17,133 nt of DNA, from positions 16,263-33,395 of the forward strand of contig DJYW01000090.1 in the NCBI GenBank assembly GCA_002450255.1. The letters are read 5' to 3'. The stretch's first letter is position 1. Each line of letters opens with the position of its first letter. Below are positions 8,266 through 16,362 of this stretch, piece by piece. A program made the translations under genes and the position numbers. The notes under the pieces were generated by a model. That model had not been told where the DNA came from and did not search any database. It worked only from the letters and a program-made list of their open reading frames with translations. The stretch is from Gammaproteobacteria bacterium UBA6968. Lineage in GTDB: Bacteria > Pseudomonadota > Gammaproteobacteria > Pseudomonadales > Azotimanducaceae.

Positions 8266-9558
8266 TTAGCGGAATTTGACGGAAATAGAGGTACCTTCGC
8301 CGACGTTGCTTTGCACGCTGATCTGCCAACTAAATTGATACACCAAGCGGCGCACTATAGATAAACCCAAACCATGGCCTTCGCTAGACGCGCGGCCGCG
8401 CTCGCTACGATAAAACGGCTCGAAGGCATGCCGAAGCTCGTCTGAACTCATGCCGATGCCCGTATCCGTCACGGTGATGTGATCGTTGCCAATCTCAACT
8501 TCAACGGATCCTTCGCGTGTGTAGTTGATTGCATTGCGAACAAGATTGCTAATCAGAATCTGGATAACCTGACTGGAAGCTTGCACCCACAATACGGTGC
8601 GTTCGATCAACACAAGCTTTACGCCGCGCTTATTGGCCATGGGAACGAGCTGATCGATGCTGCTCGAAACCAGGTCATTGATGCTCACCGAGTTTTTGGA
8701 TTCGCTCAGATCTTCCTCGCGAGCCAGCAATAGCAGGGTCTCGACCAAACCTTCCATGTTTTCGACTGTACGTCGCATGCGGCTAAGGGCTCGAAGGTCT
8801 TCGGTAGAGCGTTCGTTGTTGCGCTGCAACAGATCGAGAGAGCCTTTGAAGACCGCAATGGGCGTGCGAAGTTCATGGCTCGCATCGCGGGTAAATACCC
8901 GCTCACGCTCGACATAGGCATTCAACCTCTCCGCAAAACTCTCGATGGCGTCAACCATCACGTCCACTTCCGCGTTTGCTATGGAACGCAGATTATTCAG
9001 GTCCCCGGTTGGCTGACGATTTTCTTCAAACTGAAACTCTTCCAGATAATCAGCCAATTTAACAATAGGTGAGACGGCCCGATGCGATAGCCGATAGGTC
9101 AAAAAAGATAATCCGTAAATCAGCACGAGCGCGATAGACAGTGGCAAGATGCCAAAAAAGAAAGCCAGCTGGGATACGTTTTCACTGGCAAAAACCAAAT
9201 ACAGATCCGCGTCGAACTGACGGCTTACCAAAACCATCGATCCGCCGGCGGTGGTTTCGATTGCACCCATGTAGCCTGGTGGAAAAGCTTTGAGTTCTGA
9301 CGGAACCCCAGATTTAGCCTCATCACGTGACAGGTAACCACGCATGTTATTGGTGTTCGGGAGCGGCTGCGCCGGGTCTTCAGAATAGAGCTGCCAGAAG
9401 TGATCGGCCTCATTCTGCAGTGCTTCCTCAATGAGGAAATCCTGCACAATAGTGTTGGTCACATAGATGCCAGCAGCGACTGCCAAGCTGATCAACGCCA
9501 CTTGGAGTGCATAAACTCTGCCTATTTTTGTCACAAGGCGTGTACGTTGAATGTTCAT
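8266..9558 (-). CDS. Sensor histidine kinase
   Basis: A membrane histidine kinase of about 430 residues, the probable partner of the regulator at 6110-6802. From the Met at 9558 there is a transmembrane helix near residues 15-34, a periplasmic sensor of roughly 95 residues with no recognised fold, a second helix near 131-154, a HAMP-like segment, the H-box (FTRDASHELRTP, His228), the N-box (NLVRNAINYT), and ATP-lid motifs DTGIGM and GHGLGLSIV. The frame is open to an ATG at 9591, but the 9558 Met has GGA about 8 nt upstream and places basic residues directly before the helix, so I prefer it. It may be transcribed from the flavoprotein promoter through DUF2878 (131 bp gap). Kinase and regulator sit on opposite strands flanking the photolyase, an unusual layout for a cognate pair. 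Confidence 0.9.
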   Translation of the reverse strand: MNIQRTRLVTKIGRVYALQVALISLAVAAGIYVTNTIVQDFLIEEALQNEADHFWQLYSEDPAQPLPNTNNMRGYLSRDEAKSGVPSELKAFPPGYMGAIETTAGGSMVLVSRQFDADLYLVFASENVSQLAFFFGILPLSIALVLIYGLSFLTYRLSHRAVSPIVKLADYLEEFQFEENRQPTGDLNNLRSIANAEVDVMVDAIESFAERLNAYVERERVFTRDASHELRTPIAVFKGSLDLLQRNNERSTEDLRALSRMRRTVENMEGLVETLLLLAREEDLSESKNSVSINDLVSSSIDQLVPMANKRGVKLVLIERTVLWVQASSQVIQILISNLVRNAINYTREGSVEVEIGNDHITVTDTGIGMSSDELRHAFEPFYRSERGRASSEGHGLGLSIVRRLVYQFSWQISVQSNVGEGTSISVKFR

Positions 9559-9689
9559 AGTTGTTCCAGTATACCCTGAGAGCGGACGCATAAGGGTGAA
9601 GCGATCACTCGTGACCGACAGGTAGCGGCCGCTACATTTAGGACGGGAAAATTGTTCGAGCTAACTGGCTGCAACGTAAGTTAGGTCGC

Positions 9690-10289
9690 TTAAGGTGAGA
9701 CCGTTAGTTCTTGGGCTGATGTATCTGCCTTATCAGCGTGAGTCTCTGTTACTCGCGCTTTTTCGTCGAGCGCTTTTTCGTGGCTGTGCTTGGCGTAGGC
9801 GAATATCGCGAAGTAAAGCAACCACCAGGATATGCCCAGTGGTATCAACATTACCTTATCCGGGATGGTGACGGCAGCGAAATTTGCACCGGCTAAATAT
9901 GAAAACGGCGCGCTGGCTCCGACCAAAATCCCGCCAAACCAGGGCCGACGCACAAACATGGCCATCCATTGATAGATACTTACCGCAACGCCAAGCCAAA
10001 GCATCACGATCCAAAGTGGTGCCAACTGCACCGAGCCGAACTCAACGCTTGTTGATCCGTAGTCCAAAACCCCTACCGCCATCCAAAAGGAGTCGAGGAA
10101 CAGACCGATGAACGGCAGGCTAAATATAAAGGCTTTGTGGCGTCCAAGCTGCTTGGTGAACAGTGCATGAACAAAAAGAATGGCTAATGCTACACCTCCC
10201 CAGAGATTGCCTCCAAGAACGCACCCGACCCAAGTTGCTTTAAAGAGGATGCCGTTAATCAGCAGCGCCCGCTTATCAATCTCGATCAT
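9690..10289 (-). CDS. DUF2878 integral membrane protein
   Basis: A 199-residue inner-membrane protein of the DUF2878 family, of unknown function. It has about five or six hydrophobic segments across residues 8-168, a loop with QLGRHKAF near 47-54, and a charged cytoplasmic-type tail (about 168-199) rich in Lys, Glu and Ala. Its ATG overlaps the stop of the upstream flavoprotein gene by 4 nt (ATGA), so the two are almost certainly translated from one message. DUF2878 genes are commonly found with photolyase and FAD flavoprotein genes in proteobacteria, which suggests a part in membrane or lipid photoprotection, but no biochemical role can be read from the sequence. Confidence 0.88.
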   Translation of the reverse strand: MIEIDKRALLINGILFKATWVGCVLGGNLWGGVALAILFVHALFTKQLGRHKAFIFSLPFIGLFLDSFWMAVGVLDYGSTSVEFGSVQLAPLWIVMLWLGVAVSIYQWMAMFVRRPWFGGILVGASAPFSYLAGANFAAVTIPDKVMLIPLGISWWLLYFAIFAYAKHSHEKALDEKARVTETHADKADTSAQELTVSP

Positions 10290-11557
10290 CGCCCGCCAAC
10301 GGCTTGCGGCTTACTTACAACTGCGTCAGCAAGACCGGCACGAAGCACTTTTTCAGCGGCGTCTATGCCGCTTTTAAAGCCATCTTCGTGAAGACCGTAG
10401 CCACGATAGGCGCCGCAAAAGAAAACGCCATCCTTGCTATCGATTCGCTCAAGCTTGGCCTGAGCATCAAGCGTGTTTTTGTCAAAAAGCGTATGTCTGT
10501 ACTTGCGCTCCGCCCAGATTCGAACTGGATCCTGACAGGGGTTGTTGGTGATAAAGAAGTTTTGGCCGCGAATGGATTGCAGTTGATTCATCCAATACGT
10601 GACAGAGGGATTTGCGCCTTCCTCTTCAGCCAACGCATTCCAACTCGACCATAAATCCTTGGCCGAGGGCATGTAACGCTCGTCGCTATGCAGCACAACA
10701 CGGTTTTCGCGATAGCGAAAGCTATTCAGTATGTCTGCCTCTGTCGCAGTCGCATCATCAAGCAGCTGCAGCACTTGATCCGGTGGGCACGCCAATACAA
10801 TCGCGTCGAAATCCTGCCAACCAAGCGCATCATGCAGTTGCGGACTGCCCTCGCCTCGCCGCACCAGCAGTGGCTCCGAATCGAGATGAATAGAGCCAGT
10901 GAATTGTTTTTCGAATGCTTCGACGTAGCGCGATGATCCACCTGTGATCACCCTCCATTGCGGGGCTTTGCCGACACTCATTAACCGATTGTTTTGCATA
11001 AAGCCGATTACGTGCCGGAGCGGCATCGCCAATGCATCGTCTTTGTCGTAAGACCACAAAGCAGAACAAATCGGAGCGACGTAACAATCAATGAATCGCT
11101 TGCCATAGCCCGCTGCTGCCAAGAACTCGCCGATGGGCTGATCGCCGCTAGCGTGAATCAGGCGTTCGGCGTTACGGAAGAAGTGGCGCATATTCGCAAT
11201 CATGCGCAAATGCTCTATCGAAAAAAGTGATCCGCGCTGAGCGAACAAACTTTTCAGGCTGGCGGTCGCGTAGCTAATACGGCTTTTCGAGCACTCATAG
11301 CTAAAAGACATAGGAGCACGCCTGGAGGACACTTGCAGGTCGTTCAGCCAGTTGGAGAATTGCGGGTAGTGATCTTCGTTGAACACAACGAAACCTGTAT
11401 CGATGCTGTAAATCCGTTCGCCAAGCATTACGGACTGACTATCTGTGTGTCCTCCCAAGCGGCCTTTGGACTCGTACAGCCTAACGTCGTTTGTCTTAGA
11501 CAAACGATCCGCTGCGGCTATGCCCGCTATGCCTGCGCCTACGACGGCAATTTTCAT
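10286..11557 (-). CDS. FAD-dependent amine oxidase-like flavoprotein (COG2907 type)
   Basis: A 423-residue flavoprotein with an N-terminal FAD-binding Rossmann motif (KIAVVGAGIAGIAAADRL, Gly-x-Gly-x-x-Gly at residues 7-12), the acidic ribose-binding YESKGRLGGHT, and a C-terminal FAD contact FCGAYRGYGLHEDGFKSGI. The overall layout is that of the predicted NAD/FAD-binding proteins that accompany photolyase, DUF1365 and cyclopropane-synthase-like genes. One branch of such flavoproteins is linked to furan fatty acid synthesis (UfaD-like desaturation of methylated acyl chains). The methyltransferase needed for that path is not in this window, so the substrate is unproven. It is cytoplasmic, with no signal peptide. 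It heads a minus-strand operon with DUF2878 (4 nt overlap) and is transcribed divergently from the SnoaL-like gene. Confidence 0.87.
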   Translation of the reverse strand: MKIAVVGAGIAGIAAADRLSKTNDVRLYESKGRLGGHTDSQSVMLGERIYSIDTGFVVFNEDHYPQFSNWLNDLQVSSRRAPMSFSYECSKSRISYATASLKSLFAQRGSLFSIEHLRMIANMRHFFRNAERLIHASGDQPIGEFLAAAGYGKRFIDCYVAPICSALWSYDKDDALAMPLRHVIGFMQNNRLMSVGKAPQWRVITGGSSRYVEAFEKQFTGSIHLDSEPLLVRRGEGSPQLHDALGWQDFDAIVLACPPDQVLQLLDDATATEADILNSFRYRENRVVLHSDERYMPSAKDLWSSWNALAEEEGANPSVTYWMNQLQSIRGQNFFITNNPCQDPVRIWAERKYRHTLFDKNTLDAQAKLERIDSKDGVFFCGAYRGYGLHEDGFKSGIDAAEKVLRAGLADAVVSKPQAVGGR

Positions 11558-11627
11558 GGGTACTATCTCGTTAGTGGGCGATCAATGTGCTGATCACAAC
11601 GCTCCCAAACCAACCAGCCTTGACACC

Positions 11628-11656
11628 ATCAGATTGGTACCTCAGGTACCACACAA
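11628..11656 (-). promoter_or_regulatory. Candidate promoter for the flavoprotein-DUF2878 operon
   Basis: On the minus strand a TTGTGT (11656-11651) and a TCTGAT (11633-11628) are 17 bp apart, and the 17 bp between them is almost exactly filled by the inverted repeat at 11635-11651. The hexamers are poor sigma70 matches, as expected of an activated or repressed promoter. An operator in the spacer recalls MerR-family promoters, although those usually have 19-20 bp spacers. Tentative. Confidence 0.3.
11635..11651. promoter_or_regulatory. 17-bp perfect inverted repeat, likely operator
   Basis: TGGTACCT and AGGTACCA are perfect reverse complements around a single C. The site lies 78-94 bp upstream of the flavoprotein ATG, inside the divergent promoter region. 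Eight-base arms with a one-base centre are typical of a dimeric regulator site. No MerR, TetR or similar regulator gene is in this window. Confidence 0.55.
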
Positions 11657-11726
11657 AATGGAGACCTCGGAACAGAAATGTCCCGAATAATAGTGGAATT
11701 TGTGATGACAGCAGTATTCAAAGTAG

Positions 11727-11746
11727 GACGTGAATGTGACGTGAAT
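11727..11746 (+). promoter_or_regulatory. 11-bp-period direct repeat, candidate response-regulator site
   Basis: GACGTGAAT occurs at 11727-11735 and again at 11738-11746, separated by GT, giving an 11 bp period. Head-to-tail half-sites at this spacing are the usual target of OmpR/PhoB-type winged-helix regulators. It lies 56-75 bp upstream of the SnoaL-like gene, a normal activator position. That the regulator at 6110-6802 binds here is inference. Confidence 0.45.
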
Positions 11747-11801
11747 AGTCCGCACAGAGTGACTCACGAGGACTTCACCCGTTTCTGACTACTCTTTTTC
11801 A

Positions 11802-12416
11802 ATGACCGCCTGCTCACTGCTATCTTCGATCAATACCTTCTGGCGGACTACCGGCTTCCCGATTTCACTCTGCGCCGTCATGTTTTTAAGCGGCTGTGCG
11901 AGCGTCCCAAAGGATCCGAACACGCTCTATCCGGCCGCATATAAACAAGCCTTGCAGACCTACCCCGGTGTAACCAACCCTGACACCGAGGTAGTTGAGC
12001 GGTTCATCGCTTTTTTAAGCGATATCGGCAGTGCAGACAGCGGCGCTCTTGCAGAACAGCTCTATGCAGAGGAACTTTACTTCAGTGATACATTGATGCA
12101 GACGACCAAACGCGAGCATGTGGTTGCCCATTTTGCGGGACTCGCTAACGCGGGTACCAAAGTTGCTGTCACTATGCTCAATGTGGTGCCACAAGGCAGG
12201 GACGTATTCTTAATCTGGACGCTGACCGCTGACTTCAAAGTGCTGCGGCAACCTAAGCGGAACACCACCATCGGCATGACTCACCTGCGTTTTGATAAGA
12301 ATGGTCAAGCGGTTCTACATCAGGATTTCTGGGATTCAGGGTTGGGTTTCTATAGCGAAATCCCGCTGCTTGGCTCCGTTATGCGCACAATTCAACGACG
12401 TTTTGCACCAGACTAG
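11802..12416 (+). CDS. SnoaL-like (NTF2-fold) lipoprotein
   Basis: A 204-residue protein whose residues about 60-190 resemble SnoaL-like/NTF2-fold domains (VVERFIAFLSDI, AEELYFSDTL, HFAGLANAGT, VFLIWTLTADF, TTIGMTHLRFDKNGQAVLHQ). This fold binds small hydrophobic ligands, and members lacking a catalytic dyad act as binding proteins. The N terminus ends in a good lipobox, LSGC, predicting lipidation at Cys32 and anchoring at the periplasmic side of a membrane. The n-region is long; no strong RBS is seen at the ATG at 11802. SnoaL-like genes are frequent companions of photolyase/flavoprotein/DUF2878 clusters. The DUF6134 gene follows after 84 bp with no terminator, so the two probably form one transcript. 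Confidence 0.8.
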   Translation: MTACSLLSSINTFWRTTGFPISLCAVMFLSGCASVPKDPNTLYPAAYKQALQTYPGVTNPDTEVVERFIAFLSDIGSADSGALAEQLYAEELYFSDTLMQTTKREHVVAHFAGLANAGTKVAVTMLNVVPQGRDVFLIWTLTADFKVLRQPKRNTTIGMTHLRFDKNGQAVLHQDFWDSGLGFYSEIPLLGSVMRTIQRRFAPD

Positions 12417-12500
12417 TTGCGGTAACCGAGCGCTTTATCACTTCACGCTTTTGCAGGCCAAACCGAACCTCAATTAAAGACCACAACTGTTATCAAGCTA

Positions 12501-13253
12501 ATGCCAATAATCTTTTCCCTCACGGGCTCGCAGACCAAGCTGATAGCGCTGCGCCAATCCTTGTACGCGGCGTGTGTAGCGTTATTTATAACGTCAGCGC
12601 CCGCCAGTTTGGCGATTACCGAAACGAGCGGCGGATCCTGGACGTGGCGTTTCAACGCAGCGATCAACGACAAAAAAGTTGGCTACCATGAATATCGGGT
12701 TACCAAAGTTGCAAGTGGTTATCGGGCCGAGAGTGAAGCCTCGTTTCGCTACAAGGTGTTCGGAGTCACAGTTTTTAAGTATCAACATCAGGCACTAGAA
12801 CACTACGACGAAGATTTTTGCCTGACCGGGATCGCTACCGAGACGCAAGCCGCGGGACGTGACTGGTCAATTGCGGGCGCCCTCACTCCGCAAGGCTTTG
12901 CCGTAACGGAATATCCAGGCGAAGACCTACCCAAACAAACCGAACAGCAATGTGTCGCCGCATTCGCCTACTGGGCCCCCAATCTGCGAGAGCGTTCTGA
13001 GCTTCTGAACGGCCAAACCGGAGACGCTGTCAACGTCAACTTCAGCATCACAGCCTCACATATAGCAACACGAAACCCGCAATTTGTTGAAATGCGCGGA
13101 GAGCAAATTGCGATCGTTTTGGAGTATGGCGAGGACGGCACTTGGCGCGGCTTGCGCTCAGATTTGCGTGAAGGCCGCACGCTGCAATACACCCTGGCCT
13201 CTTTTTCTGACGCTGGGCCAGCAACAGGCCGCGAACCAACGCCAGGAAACTGA
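12501..13253 (+). CDS. DUF6134 family exported protein
   Basis: A 250-residue protein that fits DUF6134, a family without known function. Family-like features are the start WTWRFNAAINDKKVGYHEYRV (about residues 46-66), a beta-rich pattern (AESEASFRYKVFGVTVFKYQHQALEHY), a conserved Cys followed by LTGIATETQAAGRDW, and QQCVAAFAYWAPNL. A signal peptide is likely: hydrophobic residues about 20-38 ending ASLA before ITETSGG. The 15-20 residues before that may mean the true start is slightly downstream. It follows the SnoaL-like lipoprotein gene and is probably co-transcribed, which would place both products outside the cytoplasm in the same response. The C-terminal 15 residues are low in predicted structure (Gly, Pro, Thr). 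Confidence 0.75.
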   Translation: MPIIFSLTGSQTKLIALRQSLYAACVALFITSAPASLAITETSGGSWTWRFNAAINDKKVGYHEYRVTKVASGYRAESEASFRYKVFGVTVFKYQHQALEHYDEDFCLTGIATETQAAGRDWSIAGALTPQGFAVTEYPGEDLPKQTEQQCVAAFAYWAPNLRERSELLNGQTGDAVNVNFSITASHIATRNPQFVEMRGEQIAIVLEYGEDGTWRGLRSDLREGRTLQYTLASFSDAGPATGREPTPGN

Positions 13254-13396
13254 GTCTTCCTGCCCTAATTTACTCCCCAAGTCAGCGGTAAAACCCATGC
13301 TAAACGGGTCAGCAGAGCCGCTACGGCGGTAAATCTGGCTTTTGCAGTGCGCAGAAAACATTTGCTTTCGAAGCCATTTTTATGGATTCTACCGAT

Positions 13397-13413
13397 GTGA
13401 ACTTTTGGTTCAC
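13397..13413. promoter_or_regulatory. Inverted repeat operator upstream of TonB-dependent receptor
   Basis: GTGAAC and GTTCAC form a perfect inverted repeat around TTTTG, 51-67 bp before the receptor ATG. Size and position fit a repressor operator (LacI, GntR or similar). No regulator gene is adjacent, and the -35/-10 elements are not clear. Confidence 0.45.
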
Positions 13414-13463
13414 GTAGTAATAACGACTTCCCGTCCTGGGACAGTCAATTTAGGGGAAAAATC

Positions 13464-16256
13464 ATGTTTCGAGCAGCCATTGGCATAGTTGCGTTTGCTT
13501 GCGCGACGTCGTCCCAATTTGCTTTGGCAGATGAGGACAACGGCTCAAGCCGGCGCATAGAGGAGGTCGTTGTAACGGCCGAGAAAGTAGAATCTACTGT
13601 TTCTGATACTTCCATCTCAATCACCGCTATTGGCGAAGAGATGCTAGAAGACCTCGGAATCCAAAACGCTAACGAATTCGTAAACTACATTCCTGCTACC
13701 ACCCGTGATGCATACGATATTCGTATCCGCGGCGTTGGCAGAAATTTCCGTTCACTGGGCGGCGACCCGGGCATTGCAACCTACTACAACGGCATCTACT
13801 CAGAAGATGCGCTCATCGCTCTTACCGAGAACGGCTTGTTCGACGTTGAACGGATCGAGGTTTTGCGCGGTCCACAGGGCACACTGTACGGTCGCAACTC
13901 CATTGGTGGCGCGATCAACTACATCACCAAAGGGCCTACCGATACGTTTACCGGCATGTTTCGTGGCCAGCTCGGTAGCCGCTACAACCAAGAAGGCTAC
14001 ATGGTGTTGTCCGGACCCATAAGCGACACCGTCGGTTACCGCCTCACGATGTCCGACCGGGATAGAGAGGGCGTCCAACGTGGCCAGTATGGTACGCCAG
14101 ACGCCAATGGCACTAACGATACAAATACGTCGCTGGCGATTCGCTGGAATCCAAACGACCGCAGCGAAATGAACCTGCGCATCAATAAGCGGAACTCGTC
14201 TCGTGACATCGGCGCTGGCACAATTTTGAGCGAGGGTTGGGGTGATTTCCGTGGTACTCGTCGTACCGACGTATTTGCCTTCGGCATTCGGCCTGTAACC
14301 GCAACCACTGCAGGTGCCTATGGCTTTACTGATCCGGACACGGGCGTTGTCGCTTACGGCGCACCCGTTCGTCCTGGCGTCGACATTGCACCTCAGTCAC
14401 CTAACCCAGGGTTCGCGGGACGCGGCTACCTTAACGGCAACGGCGATAGCGACTTCGACGACGTGACTGAAGAAGCCCTCACCAACGGTTATAACGATGA
14501 AGGTTTTGACCAAATGGGCGCGCAGATGACCTTCTCATATGATCTGGGTGAAGACCTGACGGTTAAGTATCTTCTCGGCTATGGCGACTTTCAGTACACC
14601 TATCACTATGACTACGACCAAACGGACGCGCCGATTTCAGATCTGGGCGTCAGTGTTCTTGAGGACGTTTGGAACGTTTCTCATGAAGTTCAGTTCTTGT
14701 GGAATCCATCACCGGATTTCTCTTTGACCAGCGGCTTGTACTACTTCCAGAGTGATCGCTTGCAAGACTATCGCTTGCGAAACGCCACCGCGCAGGGTCG
14801 CTACACTAACGCGGCTGACTATGCTTTGTGGGATGCGCCGAATCCTTACCTAGGTGGCATTACTGCTATGTCCACACTGTACGCATCGATCCCATGGCTC
14901 GCCGGACCGCATTGCGAAATCGATACCGCACCCGTCGGTGGCGCATGTGCCGGACGCTGGGGTGGCGATCCTGAAGGCGCAACTTATAAGCACAACAACA
15001 CCAACGACACCACGCAAACTGCGGCATTTGCTCAAGGCACCTATAACTTTAACGACCAATGGGCTCTAACCTTAGGTGTTCGCTGGGCTGAAGATCGCAA
15101 GTCCGTACTCGAAAATCGTTTCTACTACTTCGAGTTCAACTTAGTTCCTTATATTCGTGGGACCGTGCTTGACCCGCTTGCGGCAACCTATGGCATCTTG
15201 ACTGATCCATCGACACTCACAGACCTAGCGTTTGCCAATGTCATGATGGGCGCAGCAACTGCTACGGGCGATGCAGAAAGCCCAATTACGCCAACCTGCG
15301 CGCTCACCGCGGTCGAATGCGCCAACCCGCTGCGACTGAATGGCGGCATGCCGTTCAGCGGTGGCACCAAGGCGGTTGATGAAAAGACTTGGAGTGCTGT
15401 CACAGGCCGTATCAACTTAGATTGGACGCCAAACGATGACACGTTGGTCTACCTGTCGACCACTACCGGATACCGTGCCGGTGGTTATGGTTTGGGCATC
15501 TTAGAAGCACGTGTTGAAACGCCTCAAGGCACCAAGCCGGTAAGCTATGACGAAGAAGAGGTTCTGCATATCGAACTGGGATACAAAGCAACGCTGTTGG
15601 ATGGCCAATTGCAATTGAACAGCGCGGTCTATACTTACCAGTACGATGGCTATCAAGACAGTGTTGACATCTACGATCCTTCGCAAGATGCGTTCCGCGA
15701 AATCCCGACCAACACTGGTAGCGCTGTCAATTCAGGCTTTGAGCTTGAGGGAACTTGGTTAGCAACTGATAACCTGACGCTTAATGCAAACTACAGCTAC
15801 ACCCAAACCGAATATCAGGATGACGTTTACCTACTGGAAGACGACAACCCTGAGCGGCCAATACAACTGTTCGGTGAAAAGCGCTTTAACCTCAAGGGTG
15901 GCGCTTTGAAAGGTATCCCCACAAATAAGTTTACTGCTTGGGGCAACTACGTTTGGGATTTCGAAACTACGCGCCTTACTCTGCTGGCGGCTTACTCCTA
16001 CACGGGTGAGTACAACGGCAGCGCTTTAGAGCGTGACTTCGATAAGATTCCAGAGCGCACACGCACCGACTTGAGCCTTATTTGGGAAACTCAGGACCGC
16101 CGCCGCCGCGCGCGCTTCTTCGTTGATAACGTCTTCGATGAAGTGAACTTTAGAGGTATTGGTAGCGGATCTCATTTAACCAACTACAAGTTGACTGGAA
16201 CCTTGCTGGATATGCGACGTTTTGGTGTCGACGTCACTGTTAACTTCGGTGGCTAA
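13464..16256 (+). CDS. TonB-dependent outer membrane receptor
   Basis: A 930-residue outer-membrane active transporter. Residues 1-22 are a signal peptide ending ALA. IEEVVVTA at 32-39 is the TonB box. About 40-165 is the plug domain with VERIEVLRGPQGTLYGRNS (128-146) and IGGAINYITKGP. The rest is a beta barrel with alternating aromatic strands and long Asn/Asp/Gly-rich loops. Two Cys pairs (around CEIDTAPVGGAC and CALTAVEC) lie in predicted loops. The protein ends VTVNFGG, so two Gly follow the usual terminal aromatic residue of the barrel. An RBS-like AGGGG precedes the ATG. The plug style is that of the broad TonB receptor group expanded in marine Gammaproteobacteria and sphingomonads; the ligand cannot be told. 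It is a single gene bounded by an operator-like repeat and a strong terminator. Confidence 0.93.
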   Translation: MFRAAIGIVAFACATSSQFALADEDNGSSRRIEEVVVTAEKVESTVSDTSISITAIGEEMLEDLGIQNANEFVNYIPATTRDAYDIRIRGVGRNFRSLGGDPGIATYYNGIYSEDALIALTENGLFDVERIEVLRGPQGTLYGRNSIGGAINYITKGPTDTFTGMFRGQLGSRYNQEGYMVLSGPISDTVGYRLTMSDRDREGVQRGQYGTPDANGTNDTNTSLAIRWNPNDRSEMNLRINKRNSSRDIGAGTILSEGWGDFRGTRRTDVFAFGIRPVTATTAGAYGFTDPDTGVVAYGAPVRPGVDIAPQSPNPGFAGRGYLNGNGDSDFDDVTEEALTNGYNDEGFDQMGAQMTFSYDLGEDLTVKYLLGYGDFQYTYHYDYDQTDAPISDLGVSVLEDVWNVSHEVQFLWNPSPDFSLTSGLYYFQSDRLQDYRLRNATAQGRYTNAADYALWDAPNPYLGGITAMSTLYASIPWLAGPHCEIDTAPVGGACAGRWGGDPEGATYKHNNTNDTTQTAAFAQGTYNFNDQWALTLGVRWAEDRKSVLENRFYYFEFNLVPYIRGTVLDPLAATYGILTDPSTLTDLAFANVMMGAATATGDAESPITPTCALTAVECANPLRLNGGMPFSGGTKAVDEKTWSAVTGRINLDWTPNDDTLVYLSTTTGYRAGGYGLGILEARVETPQGTKPVSYDEEEVLHIELGYKATLLDGQLQLNSAVYTYQYDGYQDSVDIYDPSQDAFREIPTNTGSAVNSGFELEGTWLATDNLTLNANYSYTQTEYQDDVYLLEDDNPERPIQLFGEKRFNLKGGALKGIPTNKFTAWGNYVWDFETTRLTLLAAYSYTGEYNGSALERDFDKIPERTRTDLSLIWETQDRRRRARFFVDNVFDEVNFRGIGSGSHLTNYKLTGTLLDMRRFGVDVTVNFGG

Positions 16257-16280
16257 GACTATCGGTGGCTAACTAGGATC

Positions 16281-16308
16281 ACCGGCCGATCATCCGATCG
16301 GCCGGTTT
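16281..16308. terminator. Intrinsic terminator between convergent genes
   Basis: ACCGGCCGAT and ATCGGCCGGT form a perfect 10-bp GC-rich stem around the loop CATCCG. It lies 25 bp after the receptor stop codon. The T run is short (TTT, then GCCCCCTT), but the stem is strong. It lies between convergent genes and could serve both. Confidence 0.7.
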
Positions 16309-16362
16309 GCCCCCTTAAACTCTGGCTTTTCCTTGAACGGACTCCAGACCTACACAGATCAC

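Noticed and set aside
9622..9635. Perfect 14-bp palindrome GTAGCGGCCGCTAC between the kinase and DUF2878 genes
   Set aside because: No loop and no T run, so not a terminator; a single GC-rich palindrome of this size may be chance, and no regulator is suggested.
10304..10654. 116-codon plus-strand open frame
   Set aside because: It is antisense to the flavoprotein gene, with no RBS or recognisable domain.
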